Assembly: GCA_003991915.1 (NCBI GenBank)
Contig: RQTK01000441.1
Coordinates: 233,599 to 297,598 of the forward strand
DNA from: Elysia chlorotica
Taxonomy: Eukaryota > Mollusca > Gastropoda > Plakobranchidae
DNA: 64,000 nt
Reading direction: 5' to 3'
The notes under the pieces are model-generated. The model did not search any database and was not told the DNA's origin. It saw nothing but the letters and a program-made list of their open reading frames with translations. Within the stretch, counting starts at the first letter, position 1. Each line of letters begins with the position of its first letter. Made by a program: the position numbers and the translations under genes. This document shows, piece by piece, positions 24,528 through 37,139 of this stretch.

Positions 24528-24938
24528 TATCACTCTGACTAATTCCGTTTCCAAAGAGGTGTGTACATGCCGCGAGGGATACCAAAACTGAAGTCTGACA
24601 ATGCTGCAGAGACCGTGTGTGGATAAAGTACCTGTACCACAATTTGTCTCAGCCGCTCAGATTATACTAACACAGTACTAGTACGCCCAGACCGACCGAC
24701 ACCGCGAGCCACATAGTACTGAGTAGGCACAGGCCAGTCAAAACAACATTTCCATAACAAGTTATATCTCAGAGGACCTCTGCAGAAACAGAAAGCACAA
24801 CAAACCATCCACCTCAGCAGTCAAAGTTAACGAATTGCCACAGAATTGTCAAAGTGTTGTGGCCTTCAGACGTCTTAACCCCGCCTTTATCTCTCTCTCT
24901 CTCTTTTTGCTCCTGACTGCCAGTACTGCGCAAGAGTT

Positions 24939-25013
<75 letters not shown>

Positions 25014-25145
25014 GGAGGGAGGGAGAGAGAGGGGGATAGTCAAAGTGTTGTGGCCTTCAGACGTCTTAACCCCGCCTTTATCTCTCTCTCTCTCTCTTTC
25101 TCTCTGTTTGCTCCTGACTGCCAGAGAGTGAGAGAGAAAGAGAGT

Positions 25146-25190
<45 letters not shown>

Positions 25191-25499
25191 GAGAGGAAGA
25201 GAGAGAGAGAGAGAGAGCGAGAGGGAGGGAGGGAGAGAGAGGGGGATAGTTTGTCAAACGGAAAGTATTGTACACGTACACTGTAGGTGACACCCGCCCC
25301 TCTCCCCAACAGGTGTCTGGCTGATTGTTCTAATCCGTGACCGGATAAAGAAAACGTCTATCTGTAGCCCCACGGGTGTGATAACGTTATGGTCATTGCT
25401 ACTGTAACATTAACAACAATGGGCCTCGTTAGACGGCACTGGCCTGCACTGGGCGACCGCTGCCCATTGAACAGTCTCTCCTTTGTCCAGTGTCGCCCC

Positions 25500-25580
<81 letters not shown>

Positions 25581-26028
25581 TCTCTCTGTCTCTCTCTCTT
25601 TTTCGCTCTCCCTGCTCCCTACCTCTGCATATCCCACTATTTATTTTTAATCTCGGGTTGTTGTTTTTTTTTTTTTTTTGGATACGGATTTTACTTTTCC
25701 ATTGTTGATATAGGGAAGTTATTTCGGCGCGTGATCTCCTAGGTTATACGTGACAGTATATGTGTTTGTTTTTTTTGTTTGTTTTTTTAGTTAAAGTTCA
25801 AAGTGTTTCTGGTATATAGCTAACTATAATACTTTGAGAGTGCGATAAGCATTATAGCAGGTATGGCCTTGCGGGACTTGGATTGTAGGATATTAGCCAC
25901 ACTCGTAACTTTCTGGAACGTTCTAGAGGCGTCTGGTGCATGTGCGCGCTTTATCTAAAAGAAGTGCGAAATCGAAGGTTCAATCACTCCACCTTCAAAG
26001 CCATGCCTTTGACGCCGCTGCCCTGTTG
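24528..26028 (+). repeat. Tandem duplication, unit B (1.50 kb)
   Basis: Nearly identical to unit A across both flanks. Internally the block GTCAAAGTGTTGTGGCCTTC...CTCCTGACTGCCAG plus GA tract occurs twice (24848 and 25039), giving three copies over the locus. It lacks the ~410-bp segment of unit A. Confidence 0.93.
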
Positions 26029-27590
26029 CCATGGGCGTAATTTTTGTTTGTAATTGCAGATCCCAGTGGGAAGGTTGTCGCCTCTGTTTGCGGATTATTA
26101 GTCATTATTGTATGGTCGTCGTTTTGTGGGTCGCGATCGTTTCACGTATTGCACAATTTTGCTCGTTGCATCATTTTGCGTCTTGGATACTTTTGGCGTC
26201 TTACCTTCTGTACTCCTGATTAGATCTATTGTCAATGTTTGAATTTGAAGCGGTTTTCGTAACGCTTGTTGTGAAGTATAGTAGCTGTAATAGTTTAGCT
26301 TTGTCAACTGCTCTCATTTGATTTACTTTAAAAGACTCTACTCAGGCTATAAGTTTGGAGTGTCGAATTTATTTTGTCTTGAAGTTGATACATTTAATCT
26401 CGTACTAGTCTTGTTTGTTTTATCCTGGTATAGATTTTTTATTGCTCAAATTTAGGTTTGAACGAATCCTATGTTTCGATACTAACGTGTAATTTTTATA
26501 TATGTAGTTTAACTACAAACCTTTGTTTTGTTTTTAATGTGTAGTCGCAAGATATCTCAGCTTCAGACACCTACTGTAACCTTTTCCAATTTAATTAATT
26601 GAAACCTTTTCCAACCCTATCTGTGTGTCCTTATTGGAGAGGGTGTCGTTCGTGTCAGCATGTTGTTGCATTTAAAGCCATTAGAACAATTGCAGTACAT
26701 TTAGTTTTTCAATCAGTGGTATCATTTAACATCACACGAGAGTTTAAAACCCACCGGCTAACATTAAATATATACTAAGCTATATCGCAAACGAGTGAAC
26801 ACCATCTTCCCCCTGGATCTGATACATCAGGTGCACAAACGTTCTCCTAAATTTCCTCATCTGGTGCGTGCTGCGCTTCTGAGCCCATTGTTCAAAATGC
26901 CTTATCGCGATTTACGATATTCATGACAGCACAGTTTGAAACAACTTTATCTTTGTTATGGAGATTTGAAAACGCTTAGCTAGTCATGATATCGTACAAA
27001 ACATTGTTATAGCTAGCTAGGGCAGCGTGGATAAAACAAGAGCGCGGTTTCGCAATGACTTTGGGGTCAACAACTAGATGGATCCATTGGATTGCACTGT
27101 TGGGGCTGCCACCAGATTAGACCAACCGATCGCCAACCCAATTCAAGTGTACGTTTAGCCAAATAAGTGCAAGTAAAAAGGCATACAAATAAACTGTTAG
27201 GCATAAGGTGGCAGGTCTGTGACAAACTCCCCCCTATGTTGTATAATTGTGTGTCACTGTCAACATTATTGATGTCAGGCTAGGGGCGTTGCTTCAAGTC
27301 GATGAGACTAATATCGTCGGTGAGTCTTCACGTCCCCCGTAGAGACCTTGTGATAAGCGGTCTCGTATCGAAAGCGAAAAGGATAGAATGAGGACATCAA
27401 CACCTTTGTCCAATCTAAGGCCTAGATCCTAGACTTACAGAGCCAATGAATGATGAGAAACCCTTATGGCTGTAGGCCGCGATACATGTAATGTCATGTT
27501 ATACTTATGGTCTTGTGGGTCGCTACCATTTCAATTTCCCGATTCATTGCAAAGTCTGAAGGACTGCCAGATAACTTTGTGGGAAGTGCT
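26029..27590. other. Intron, no gene seen
   Basis: About 1.6 kb of unique AT-rich sequence with no array, SINE core or coding segment. Confidence 0.5.
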
Positions 27591-27599
27591 TTAGACTGA

Positions 27600-27855
27600 G
27601 GAGCAGGTTAGTTCAGTTGGTTGCGTTATGTCCAACTCCAGCCGGCGGATCCCAACACTAACGGCTGACATTTGTATGTGCTGCCACACGTAGACAATAC
27701 GGGGATATCCGGAGTCTTGTCTGAGCTGGTCACATTATTCTAAAATGGCTCCAGTAGTCGGCGACGAAATAGAAAAATACTTTTTTGAACAATGTTGGGT
27801 TTTGAACCGGGACCTTCCGATGTGGAGTTGAAAAGCAAGAGGCGCGCTCGTCCCT
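27600..27855 (-). mobile_element. SINE-like repeat, near full length (minus orientation)
   Basis: Tail-side GTTCAGTTGGTTGCGTTATG, then ATGTGCTGCCACACGTAG, TCTTGTCTGAGCTGGTCACA and a head region TTTTGAACCGGGACCTTCCG that resembles a tRNA B box on the minus strand. Confidence 0.78.
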
Positions 27856-27900
27856 GATTCAGATAATGGCAGTTAAGTTAAGGAGAAGTGTGTGTGTGAG

Positions 27901-27913
27901 GGGGGGGGGGGGG
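27901..27913. repeat. Poly-G tract
   Basis: Thirteen G after GTGTGTGTGAG. Confidence 0.95.
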
Positions 27914-28083
27914 TGTAACGCCAACGCAACTTTCAAGATCAAAGGTTAGATAAATATATTTTCTGGTGGGTGAATTTCTCTTTCTTATATTTTATTATTA
28001 TCATTATTTATTTTTTATTTTTTCAGCGACAAGAGTTCGTAAAAATTGTTATCACGGATATAACCGACTGTTACTACTAACTT

Positions 28084-28087
<4 letters not shown>

Positions 28088-28162
<75 letters not shown>

Positions 28163-28190
28163 GTCTCTCTCTCTCTCTCTTTCTCTCTCT
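28088..28190. repeat. (TC)n microsatellite
   Basis: TC run with a few TG interruptions towards the right. Confidence 0.96.
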
Positions 28191-28461
28191 CCACATAAAA
28201 TCTTTATCAAGCGAGAAAACACAAAGAAGGTTGAACTCCGACCAAATAAGCGGCTTCAACAATCCACTCAGGATAATTGAAAATTTAGCAGTTTTGGCAA
28301 ATCTCACTTCTATCGATAATGCCATCAAGCTCTGACGGACTTCACACAATGGAGTACTTTAACGCAGAGCTCTACCCGTCGCGCAAGTAAGAGACTACTC
28401 CGAAAGAACAGGGATTTTTCGCAAAGAACCGCTCTCCCAAAAACACGTAGATCTACATGTA

Positions 28462-28605
28462 TATATTCTTCGTCTCCTCAGCTAAGAAGCAAGACTGCGC
28501 AAGCCTGCCCCCTCTCCAATGTATTTTTCGTCTCCTAAGCTGATAGGCGAGAATGCGCCGGCCTGCCCTCCTTCAAATATATTTTTAGTCTCTCAAGCCC
28601 GGCAT
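28462..28605 (+). repeat. 58-bp direct repeat, about 2.5 units
   Basis: TTCGTCTCCT.AGCT... recurs at about 28471, 28529 and 28587. Each unit carries GACTGCGC/AATGCGC and GCCTGCCCTC. Confidence 0.8.
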
Positions 28606-29089
28606 AGAGAGTTCATTTTTCAGACAGGACTGCGCTCAACAAGCCCACTAGTTCTAGGAATTTTCTGATCACAACCACACATAGAAACACACAACACAGC
28701 GGTATTGAAGGGACACCTGAAAATGATTACGTTATGGAAGGTCCTTAAAAAAAGGCGATTTAAGAATACACGAAAGAGCGGTGCATTAGAGTAATACAAG
28801 AGTGGGGTTTTAAACAAGGATCAGTGAGGCTTACGGTGGATTTTGGTTTTGTGACAAGATGGCGAATCTCTCTCTATCTCCCTCTCCCTTTTCTTCAACT
28901 CTACCTCTCTCCCTTGCTCTATTTCTTTCTTCTTCCTCTCTCACTTCTCTCTCGATCTCTTTCCGTTTCGACCTCTGTCTATCTCTCTCTTTCTCTCGTC
29001 CCATTTCACTGTTTAACATGTCCTAGATTCTCTATAGGGTATCCTTTACGGCGGTGGGTCCCAATGGCAGACAATATTATTTCCTAGTG

Positions 29090-29260
29090 TCAAATAAGAC
29101 AACACAAAACAGAGCAGGGATTACATACCCCGTAACCCCAGTCTCAGCCGATCGCATTTAAACAAATACACAAGTACCACAATGATCGAACTAGTCAAGG
29201 CGGCGAGGGGTCTGATCGAGGGATAAACAATGCACAGAGCCCGGGACTTGTGGTTTGAGG
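29090..29260 (-). mobile_element. SINE-like repeat, degraded
   Basis: Partial match around CCCAGTCTCAGCCGATCGCA and AATGATCGAACTAGTCAAGG. The tail is not recognisable. Confidence 0.45.
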
Positions 29261-29696
29261 CTGCACGCTCTGCCAAATAACCACATGATCTCCTTAGCCT
29301 GAGTTGGATTCTTGCCATGCATATTACTGGTCCATGGTATATATCCATTTTTAGAAAGTTTGTCATTACAACACAGAGAGGGGAAAAAATGAAGAAAGGG
29401 GGTTCAGGGTTACACACATGGACCCATTAGACCAGAAAAGCTGCCACTAGACCACAGTATAAAAGATTAAGGAATGTTTGAGGGCGGAGAGAGACAGAGA
29501 GAAACAAACAGTGAGAAACTATGGGGAGATCTAGAATTTCAGCTTTAAAATGTAATTCAAAATAATCCTTGCGTGTGTTTGAATTAAAATCCAGGTAGGC
29601 TGAGGTAGGGATAGGCATAGAACAAACACACACAGCGATCGATCAAGCTAAGGTTGTTTCGACCCTAAAATACTGTAAGTATAAACCAACCCAACC

Positions 29697-29699
<3 letters not shown>

Positions 29700-29745
<46 letters not shown>
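29700..29745. repeat. (TC)n microsatellite
   Basis: A TC run of about 22 units. Confidence 0.96.
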
Positions 29746-29749
<4 letters not shown>

Positions 29750-30007
29750 ATTTTAATCTAGAACACACAAGAAATGTAATGACGTCAGGGTAGTGTAATC
29801 AGAATACAAAGGAACTCAGATTTTAGAAAGCGATATTTGCATTCTATAAAAGCTTGTCGGTCGGATGATTTCACAGCAACCATCGTCATCAGTAAAAACA
29901 ATGGGCTATTACATAGATCTAAAGATATTGTATGTAAATAAACTATTTTTAGTCGAAGAAACCGAACCTCTCTCCTTGTCAAACATCTGAGTTTCAAGAA
30001 GAGTACT

Positions 30008-30115
30008 ATGTGGCGATACCGACCCAACAACCAGTAGGGAAAAACGCGCCCGCCGGCCAGAACAAGACTCGAACCAAGGAACTGAGAGCCAACGTTCAGG
30101 ATTATGGCGTCCCCA
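30008..30115 (-). mobile_element. SINE-like repeat, head fragment
   Basis: GGCGATACCGACCCAACAAC, then CAGTAGGGAAAAACGC and AAGACTCGAACCAAGGAACT, matching the head-proximal part of other copies. Confidence 0.6.
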
Positions 30116-30439
30116 CTACATCTATCTCTTATAATCTATAATGATAGCAGAGGATCTCTCTCTCTCTCTCTCTCTCTCGATGCAAATTGATGCTTTGTTT
30201 TACACTATTGAACACAACCCAAACGAAAAATAAATACCGGACGCTAGTATACATAAAGCTGACTATCAATATGCGGTAAATCAAACTATAAAACTAGTGG
30301 TAATAGTAATTGTATTGAAAAAGTGAAAACGAAAGTACCTAATAATCGAACAGGTAATATCGATAGTGTGTATGAAGTATAATTATTTTCTTGGGCCATC
30401 TCTGAACCAGTGGCTAGAAGTTAAGGTTATAGATCGTAC

Positions 30440-30560
30440 TATTTTCAACTCGGCGTAATATATGACAAGGATTGGGCGTAATATGACAAAGGCCTGTCGT
30501 AAAGCGTAATTTGCAGCGTTTGGGCGTAATAAATTACGCCCAAAGCGTAATGTTGGCAGG
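30440..30560. repeat. GCGTAAT motif cluster with a perfect 12-bp palindrome
   Basis: GGCGTAAT/AGCGTAAT occurs five times. At 30519-30544, TTTGGGCGTAAT-AA-ATTACGCCCAAA forms perfect 12-bp arms around an AA loop. Confidence 0.9.
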
Positions 30561-30607
30561 TCTGTAATTATAATGCAACACCTGGCCATGTTCAAAGAAT
30601 GTGCTTG

Positions 30608-30685
30608 GCATCCAGTTGGTCGCAGTGGTGCAGTACTGGGCTTCTATTTGAGAGGATCCGGTTCGATCCCACATCGGATACATGT
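30608..30685 (+). mobile_element. tRNA-like sequence, probable SINE head or tRNA pseudogene
   Basis: GTCGCAGTGGTGCAGTACTG resembles an A box, and GGTTCGATCCC matches the B box about 45 bases later. Acceptor-stem pairing is not convincing, so a functional tRNA is not called. Confidence 0.5.
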
Positions 30686-31094
30686 ATCTACTAATACATT
30701 GGCTCATTTCTTCAACACTTGTTGGATCGATGTTAGAATGATGTGATTGGCTGAAATAGCATGTACAATTGCCAGACGAAAGTCTTGGGACCCGCAGCCA
30801 TCGCCGAAAAAGATCCTACAAGGGACAGGAAATTTGCTCAGGCAACTAGTGTTGAGTGACAACTGTCGACTCACCCCCCACAGCCAAACAACGATACTGC
30901 TGCTACGACTCCTGGTCCACAAACATAAGAATGTAACCTGCCCTAGCCCTAATCAACGCGCAGGTAGAAGAAAAGGAACTTTTCTCGCAGCAACTGAAAT
31001 ACCATTATTAAGTCTCATGTGGTTACGCAAAGGTAAACTTGGTTTGTTATCCTTATCACTTATCAGCAGCAGCATGCTTTACCGTGGGCGGGTC

Positions 31095-31099
<5 letters not shown>

Positions 31100-31143
<44 letters not shown>

Positions 31144-31161
31144 CCTCTCNNNNNNNNNNNN

Positions 31162-31234
<73 letters not shown>

Positions 31235-31268
31235 CTCTTTCTCTCTCTCTCTATCACTCTTTCTCTCT

Positions 31269-31322
<54 letters not shown>

Positions 31323-31325
31323 GTC
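31100..31325. repeat. (TC)n tract interrupted by a small gap
   Basis: TC runs with TATCACTCTT interruptions on both sides of a 12-N gap. Confidence 0.96.
31150..31161. other. Assembly gap (12 N)
   Basis: Undetermined bases inside a TC repeat. The true repeat length is unknown. Confidence 0.99.
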
Positions 31326-31794
31326 CACCCCAGCATGCCATGACTTTCGACTTTCCCCACCTCAAGTACAAACTAGGAGTAGGAGACAAGACCCGTCGCG
31401 AGTCAGCCGACTAAACCAGACTCCCAACTGTTCCAGTCCCATGGGTTGGTGATGCTACCCCAGTAACCCCTGGATCAGTGCCAGTCACGCTACACCTACG
31501 TCTCGACCACCAAGTACAAACAGGAATTAGGTTAAGTCGCTCAACAATAGCATTTATATCAGTGTTTAGTCAATAGCCTTAATCTACTTCCTGTTTGTAA
31601 TTGGTCCGCCTAGATTATAATGTTGTTAGAGATTATTTTGATTTACAATGGTCACAGTATACTATAATGCACGTATACATGTAAGTCGGCGATTCTTAAT
31701 TGACGGCTAATGTATTTCTCTTTACTGGTTCTGTCTATCGCCCTCGAGTTTCTGTTCATTAACTCGTGTTATCTCGGTGAAGCAGCGTTGTTTG

Positions 31795-32135
31795 GATCCT
31801 CAACATCCAATCACAACAATTAGGCCATATCGAAGACGGATCCCAAGACTAACGTCCGACAAATTAATGTTGATGCTTTACGAGCGGAGATACCAGGACT
31901 CATGTCTCAGCTGGTTACATTAACCGGACACTGATCTAACCAGTCGGGGACGATATTCGACGCATTAAAATCAATGTGCCCAATCGTGTTGCCTCGAAAA
32001 ACTCCTTTCTTAACGTCTAAGTCTGCACTATGTAGGGTATATCGTAGACGGGCCCCTAGACTAATATCTGACAAATGTACACGTACGTGCTGCCACACAT
32101 AGAGTAGGATTGAGTATGATAACTCATGTCTGAGC
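31795..32135 (-). mobile_element. SINE-like repeats, two adjacent degraded copies
   Basis: First copy: GATCCCAAGACTAACGTCCG, TCATGTCTCAGCTGGTTACA and ACTGATCTAACCAGTCGGGG. Second copy from about 32030: TGTAGGGTATATCGTAGACG, GTGCTGCCACACATAGAGTA and TCATGTCTGAGCTG. Confidence 0.72.
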
Positions 32136-32139
32136 TGCA

Positions 32140-32505
32140 GCTGTTCGAAATTCTACATACACTGTCAATAACACATCGTAATTTCTACCAACACTGCCAT
32201 TGTCAACAACACGGCGTAATTTCTACCTGCACTGTCTTTGTCAAGAACACATCGTAATTTCTATATACACTGTCAAGAACACATCGTAATTTCTATCTAC
32301 ACTGTCAAGAACACGTCGTAATTTTATCTACACTGTCAAGAACACGTCGTAATTTTATCTACACTGTCAGCAACACATCGTATTTTCCACCTACACTGAC
32401 AACAACACGTCGTAATTTCTACCTACACTGACAACAACACGTCGTAATTTCTACCTACACTGACAACAACACGTCGTAATTTCTACCTACACTGACAACA
32501 GCCCC
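32140..32505 (+). repeat. 32-bp minisatellite (AATTTCTACCTACACTG type)
   Basis: About eleven units of AATTTCTACCTACACTGNCA followed by ACAACACGTCGT. The right end has near-perfect 32-bp units and the left end is more degenerate. The same core recurs at 34195-34690. Confidence 0.93.
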
Positions 32506-32815
32506 AGACACCGATCTCAGGGGACGAAATCTGACTCATAAAAAATAATGTGCCCGATCGTGGGCTCGAATCAGGTGCCAGAAATGCCAGTGACTGTCAT
32601 TCCTGGCAAATAATCACCGAAAGCACCACCATAAACCACAAACCACCGTGTTGGAAACTTGGAATAGAAAAGGGTCCCGTGGTAATTTATGCTGGAACAT
32701 CGTCCCACCTTACAATACAATAAATCAGTCTGGTATGAATTCGCCCCAATTGTACAAAGTCCTATCCCATAGCTAAGTACATGAATGGTCTTAATGTTGA
32801 ATATTTTAGAAACGA

Positions 32816-33120
32816 TTATAAGGCATTATAAAAGTGGGGTGAAGGTGCACTGTGGGCATACATAAAGCAAACATTGCACTTTACAGGTTTCGCGGTCGAG
32901 AGAGAAAAGTGTGTATATTTATATATAGTTGTGTGCAAGAGAAAGGAGAGAAAGAGAGAGGATGGAAGACGTGTTGATTGGAGGAGAGGAAGAGTGAGAG
33001 AGACAAAGAGGAAAGAGGAAAGAGGGAGATGGAGAGAGACAAATTCAGAGAGGTCTATAATTATGTCTTGACTGAAAATCAATCTCTGAGTTTTTCGCTT
33101 TCCGTCCACATACACTATAG
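32816..33120. other. Intron, degenerate GA purines, no gene seen
   Basis: Interrupted GAGAGGA sequence at 32938-33045. ORFs on both strands are compositional artefacts. Confidence 0.5.
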
Positions 33121-33339
33121 AATCTGCATGAACTAGGAAATCAAATCATTTATTGCAAACAGCGGCGTGTAATCTCTATGGATCAATATCTGGTTACATG
33201 TATGATGTAATTATCAAATTGCGACTCTTTGCTGGGCACGGAATTGGATACATTTGTCTGTAAAGTCAAGCTCGATACACTAAGGAAACCGTCTATAATA
33301 ATAATGATTCTCGTGGTTGGAACCTAGGAGACTTTAACC

Positions 33340-33341
<2 letters not shown>

Positions 33342-33375
<34 letters not shown>

Positions 33376-33554
33376 GAGAGAAAGAAAGAGAGAGAGAGAG
33401 AGAGAGAAAGAAGAAGAAGAAGAAGAAGAAGAAGAAGAAGAAGAAGAAGAAGAAGAAGAAGAAGAAGAAGAAGAAGAAGAAGAAGAAGAAGAAGAAGAAG
33501 AAGAAGAAGAAGAAGAAGAAGAAGAAGAAGAAGAAGAAGAAGAGGAAGAAAGAA

Positions 33555-33592
<38 letters not shown>
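33342..33592. repeat. Compound (GA)n-(AAG)n-(GA)n array
   Basis: A GA run, then about 47 AAG units (33404-33544), then GA again. Poly-Lys, poly-Leu and poly-Phe ORFs are repeat translations. Confidence 0.98.
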
Positions 33593-33594
<2 letters not shown>

Positions 33595-34194
33595 TTTGCA
33601 TCCCTATAACAATGAGACTGTGTGTGATCAGGGAAATCAACGCTTTTAATCAATTAATATCTATCAACGCGCGATCAGAATAGATCAATATCTAGTTAAA
33701 TGCATTAGAAAACCGCGATGGTTTAGTCCGTGCTTTCGGGACATAAAATGCAATCGACAACACGTCTAGTTCAGTTTTACACAAGCTCAGATAAAATTGG
33801 ACGAAGAAAACACTCTGTACGTGTATTTGTAACGGTCTCCACCTATCTAGATCAGGACCAGTCCTCAAAACACCTGTTGTATAATCCAAGGTTGACATAG
33901 TGAAGGGTTCCATATTTCTCACGTACATGTCCAGCGTTGGTACAGCAGACTTCAGGACTTAAGAAACTTAACAAAACGCGAGGAGATGTATAACGCAAAC
34001 AGTATACACACATTCCAACATCCTTCTCAACCCTGCAAAGAAAGCTCTCGCCTAGTTTAAGACTCCTAGGTTTTCCACAAGGATCCGCAATTCTGTACTA
34101 AAAGTCAGTATTCTTTGCACACGTTTAGATGTTTTAGGATAGAAAACAGTGCAACCCATCGGCACACTGTCAACATTTCATCCACAAAGCAAGT

Positions 34195-34690
34195 TCTATA
34201 TATACTGTCAACGACACATCGTAATTTCTACCTACATTGATATCAATTGATAATTTCTACCTACACTGACAACACAAGTCATGGTAATGTCTACCTACAC
34301 TGCCAACAACACAAAAGTTGTTTCTACCTACACTGCCAACAACACAAAAGTTGTTTCTACCTACACTGCCAACAACACAAAATTTGTTTCTACCTACACT
34401 GCCAACAACACAAACGTTGTTTCTACCTACAGTGTCAGCAACATAAAAGTTGTTTCTACCTACACTGCCAACAACACAAAAGTTGTTTCTACCTACACTG
34501 CCAGCAACATAAAAGTTGTTTCTACCTACACTGACAACACAAGTCATGGTAATGTCTACCTACACTGCCAACAACACAAAAGTTGTCCCTACCTACATGA
34601 CAAACAACATACCGTTATTCCTACCAACACTGCCAACAAGACTTAGTAAATTCTATACACACTGTCAAGGACACATGGAAAGTTTTCTCT
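34195..34690 (+). repeat. 33-bp minisatellite related to the one at 32.1-32.5 kb
   Basis: About fourteen units. The central ones are 33 bp (GTTTCTACCTACACTGCCAA plus CAACACAAAAGTT), so all six frames stay open and give 11-residue peptide repeats. The flanking units are degenerate. Confidence 0.95.
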
Positions 34691-34699
34691 ATACACAGC

Positions 34700-36150
34700 A
34701 GACAGTGTCAGATTGAATGAACCTAGTCTGTCTCGAGTTTCCTCGTATAACGTATCCTATGTCCTCGTGCAAAGTATCATATGGCATTCTTTTAAAAAAA
34801 TCCTATGCGACGTAGATCTATACGAAATGTCCAGCACAAAACAGAATACCATTATTTCAGTCCACTAAGTGCACGAACCAAGATTCTTGACAGATGAGAC
34901 TCGTCACTAGCAAACGCCCATGCCACGAGGATTAAAGAGCTTACTGCTGCTAAGTGCTGCGGCCATAGACCTACAGATGGCCTAGCATGTCGAGAATACA
35001 ACAGAAGCTCCACCTACACTGCTGGTCGTAACACAATCATGAGAAGTCCATCCGTACCACAATACCTGCCGAACATGTACCACCCTACGCGGACACTTCT
35101 AGAGTGACTACAATAAACATCAGTACATCACCTCTCAGCACCAGGTAAAATCAGTAGAGAGCCTGCACATACACTTATAATGTTATATAGATTAGGCGTC
35201 TACACACACCTGGTGTGTACACTCACAAAAGCCCAAACCATGAGGACTACAGCGCCTGTGTACAACGCTATAGGCCTAGACTAGAGGGTGATGGACTACC
35301 GTGCCGAGATAAAACACAAGCATCCTTGTCAGATGACTGCGTCACACATGAACTGTTTTATTCTGTCTACAAATACAATGGAAATACGGAGACAGACGCC
35401 AGTCACCATTACCAGAACACTGGATGTCACTCTATGGGGCAGGGCTTCCAAATCAACCATTTCATCAAATGAACATTATTCAGTCGTAAAAGACGTAAGA
35501 ACCAAAACACACCCGTCCGCTTTCTTCCGAGCGCGATACCGAAACACGACCCGCGTGAATAAATTTTAAAAATTCCATTAATCAAAATAAACTAGGCCAG
35601 CTTACAACTTCAGTTGTGTACTTGTTACTTACAACTGATTGCGAGATTATCTTCTTATCATAGACTGAGCAGATATGGACGCCTGTGCCACATCTTTAAC
35701 AATTCCATAATAGTCTGACCGACCTCCCTGGTCTTTTCTACAATCAGTAACTGGGCGATTGTACTAGAGCATGCATAGGCGGGGTCTTATCTATAGTATC
35801 TGTAATGTTTAAAAGATCGAAATCGAGATCTAGATCCCTAAGCTGTGAGGAGTCAATGTCACCTACTTTCCATCGTGTTGTTTATATTACACAGACAACC
35901 AAGGTTGGTTTGCTTGGTTTGTTGGTTTAGGGTTTTAAACTTTTCCCATCACGCTGTACACATGTTGTGCGGGTTGATACGCTCTTGTGCTAGCACCTTT
36001 TTGTATTGATCTGCACACCTGCCATTTCGAAATAAATGTATAAATGCCAAAGCTTTTACCTTGTAAATTTTTTTTAAATTCCCCAAATAGTGTGCACACA
36101 AGTAATAGGCCTTAAATCCTGAGATGTGAAAAGGATATCGCCGTTTGCCA
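34700..36150. other. Intron, no gene seen
   Basis: Unique sequence. Short ORFs (for example 35215-35569) have no recognisable domain and no supporting splice context. Confidence 0.5.
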
Positions 36151-36155
36151 ACAAA

Positions 36156-36430
36156 TATGCTGTGCGGGTCCCACGACTAACGTCTGACTCTCACAATTTT
36201 ACGTGCCGCAACACAGAGATGGGCTGAGGATACCAAGGACTTCTGTCTTAGCCTGTCATTATTATACATTTGTTCTGACCCAACCATGGCCCTCTAGAAC
36301 TAGAAGGAGATGATGATCAACCGGTAGGGAGCAATGCGGCCTCGGTGGAAATCGAACGGAGGAGGTCCCGAATTGACGTCACGGGCTCTAACGTTAACAA
36401 ACAAGAAATTGTTGTGGCGGGTTCAACTCA
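36156..36430 (-). mobile_element. SINE-like repeat, near full length
   Basis: GCGGGTCCCACGACTAACGT, TTACGTGCCGCAACACAGAG, GACTTCTGTCTTAGCC and TTCTGACCCAACC, then an interrupted head region with GGAGCAATGCGGCC and GAAATCGAACGG. Confidence 0.72.
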
Positions 36431-36716
36431 CCGACTACCGACTATAAAAGACGGTGCACAAATATTCAGTACCGGTGACTAACTTGTACTATGTACTACA
36501 CATGTATCTTTATAAGTCGCGTCGACTACGGAATCAGCGAGTTAGAAGAACAGCGTCCTAGCTAGTTATGGAAGTAAGTAGGCTAGAGTATACTTGGGTG
36601 GATAGTATATGATCTTGTCTTCGCCTAATCAACTCTTTGGTCTGTATTATCAATGTCTCTGATCAAGATCCCCACTGGGGAGTAATGGGGACTTTAATTA
36701 AGACGATGAACAGAGA

Positions 36717-36812
36717 GGGAGAGAGAGAGAGAGAGAGAGAGATTGATAGATAGAGAGAGAGCGAGCGAGAGAGTCAGAGGGGAAGAGAGAAATAGAGAGA
36801 GGGAGATTTCAC
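36717..36812. repeat. (GA)n microsatellite, interrupted
   Basis: GA runs with GATTGATAGATAGA and GAGCGAGCGA interruptions. Confidence 0.93.
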
Positions 36813-37139
36813 CGTTTTGAGGACCAGTCGCAATAAAACGCGAGATTTTTTAACCAGTGGTCTCATGTATCGTCTCCACAGACTAGCGCCCGTACGACCA
36901 ACTGACAAATGTTGCTGTGTAAGGCACGGTCGATTGTGAAGAGTGCATGTACACGGGCCACTTGCTACAATAGCCGGTCGGTACACGGTTGTTCAAGAAA
37001 ATATTGAAATATTTGATCCCACAAAACGACGAAATAACACAGCGCACAAAAACCCATTAGAATTGACAGTATTTGTCGGGAGTCCGCACGCTTGCAGTAA
37101 CAAAGTCAACATGTGTATGAAGAAAATCTCAGACAAGCT

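Noticed and set aside
33293..33683. Long ORFs on both strands (poly-Lys, poly-Leu, poly-Phe)
   Set aside because: Pure translations of the (AAG)n/(GA)n array. The same applies to those at 2217-2573, 45173-45521, 52192-52590, 13392-13654 and most Arg/Glu or Ser/Leu ORFs in the window.
34247..34646. Open frames with an 11-residue repeat on both strands
   Set aside because: A 33-bp minisatellite keeps all frames open. There is no splice context and a related out-of-frame array lies nearby.
32140..34690. Possible CRISPR-like direct repeats
   Set aside because: Units are contiguous with no unique spacers, and the genome is eukaryotic.
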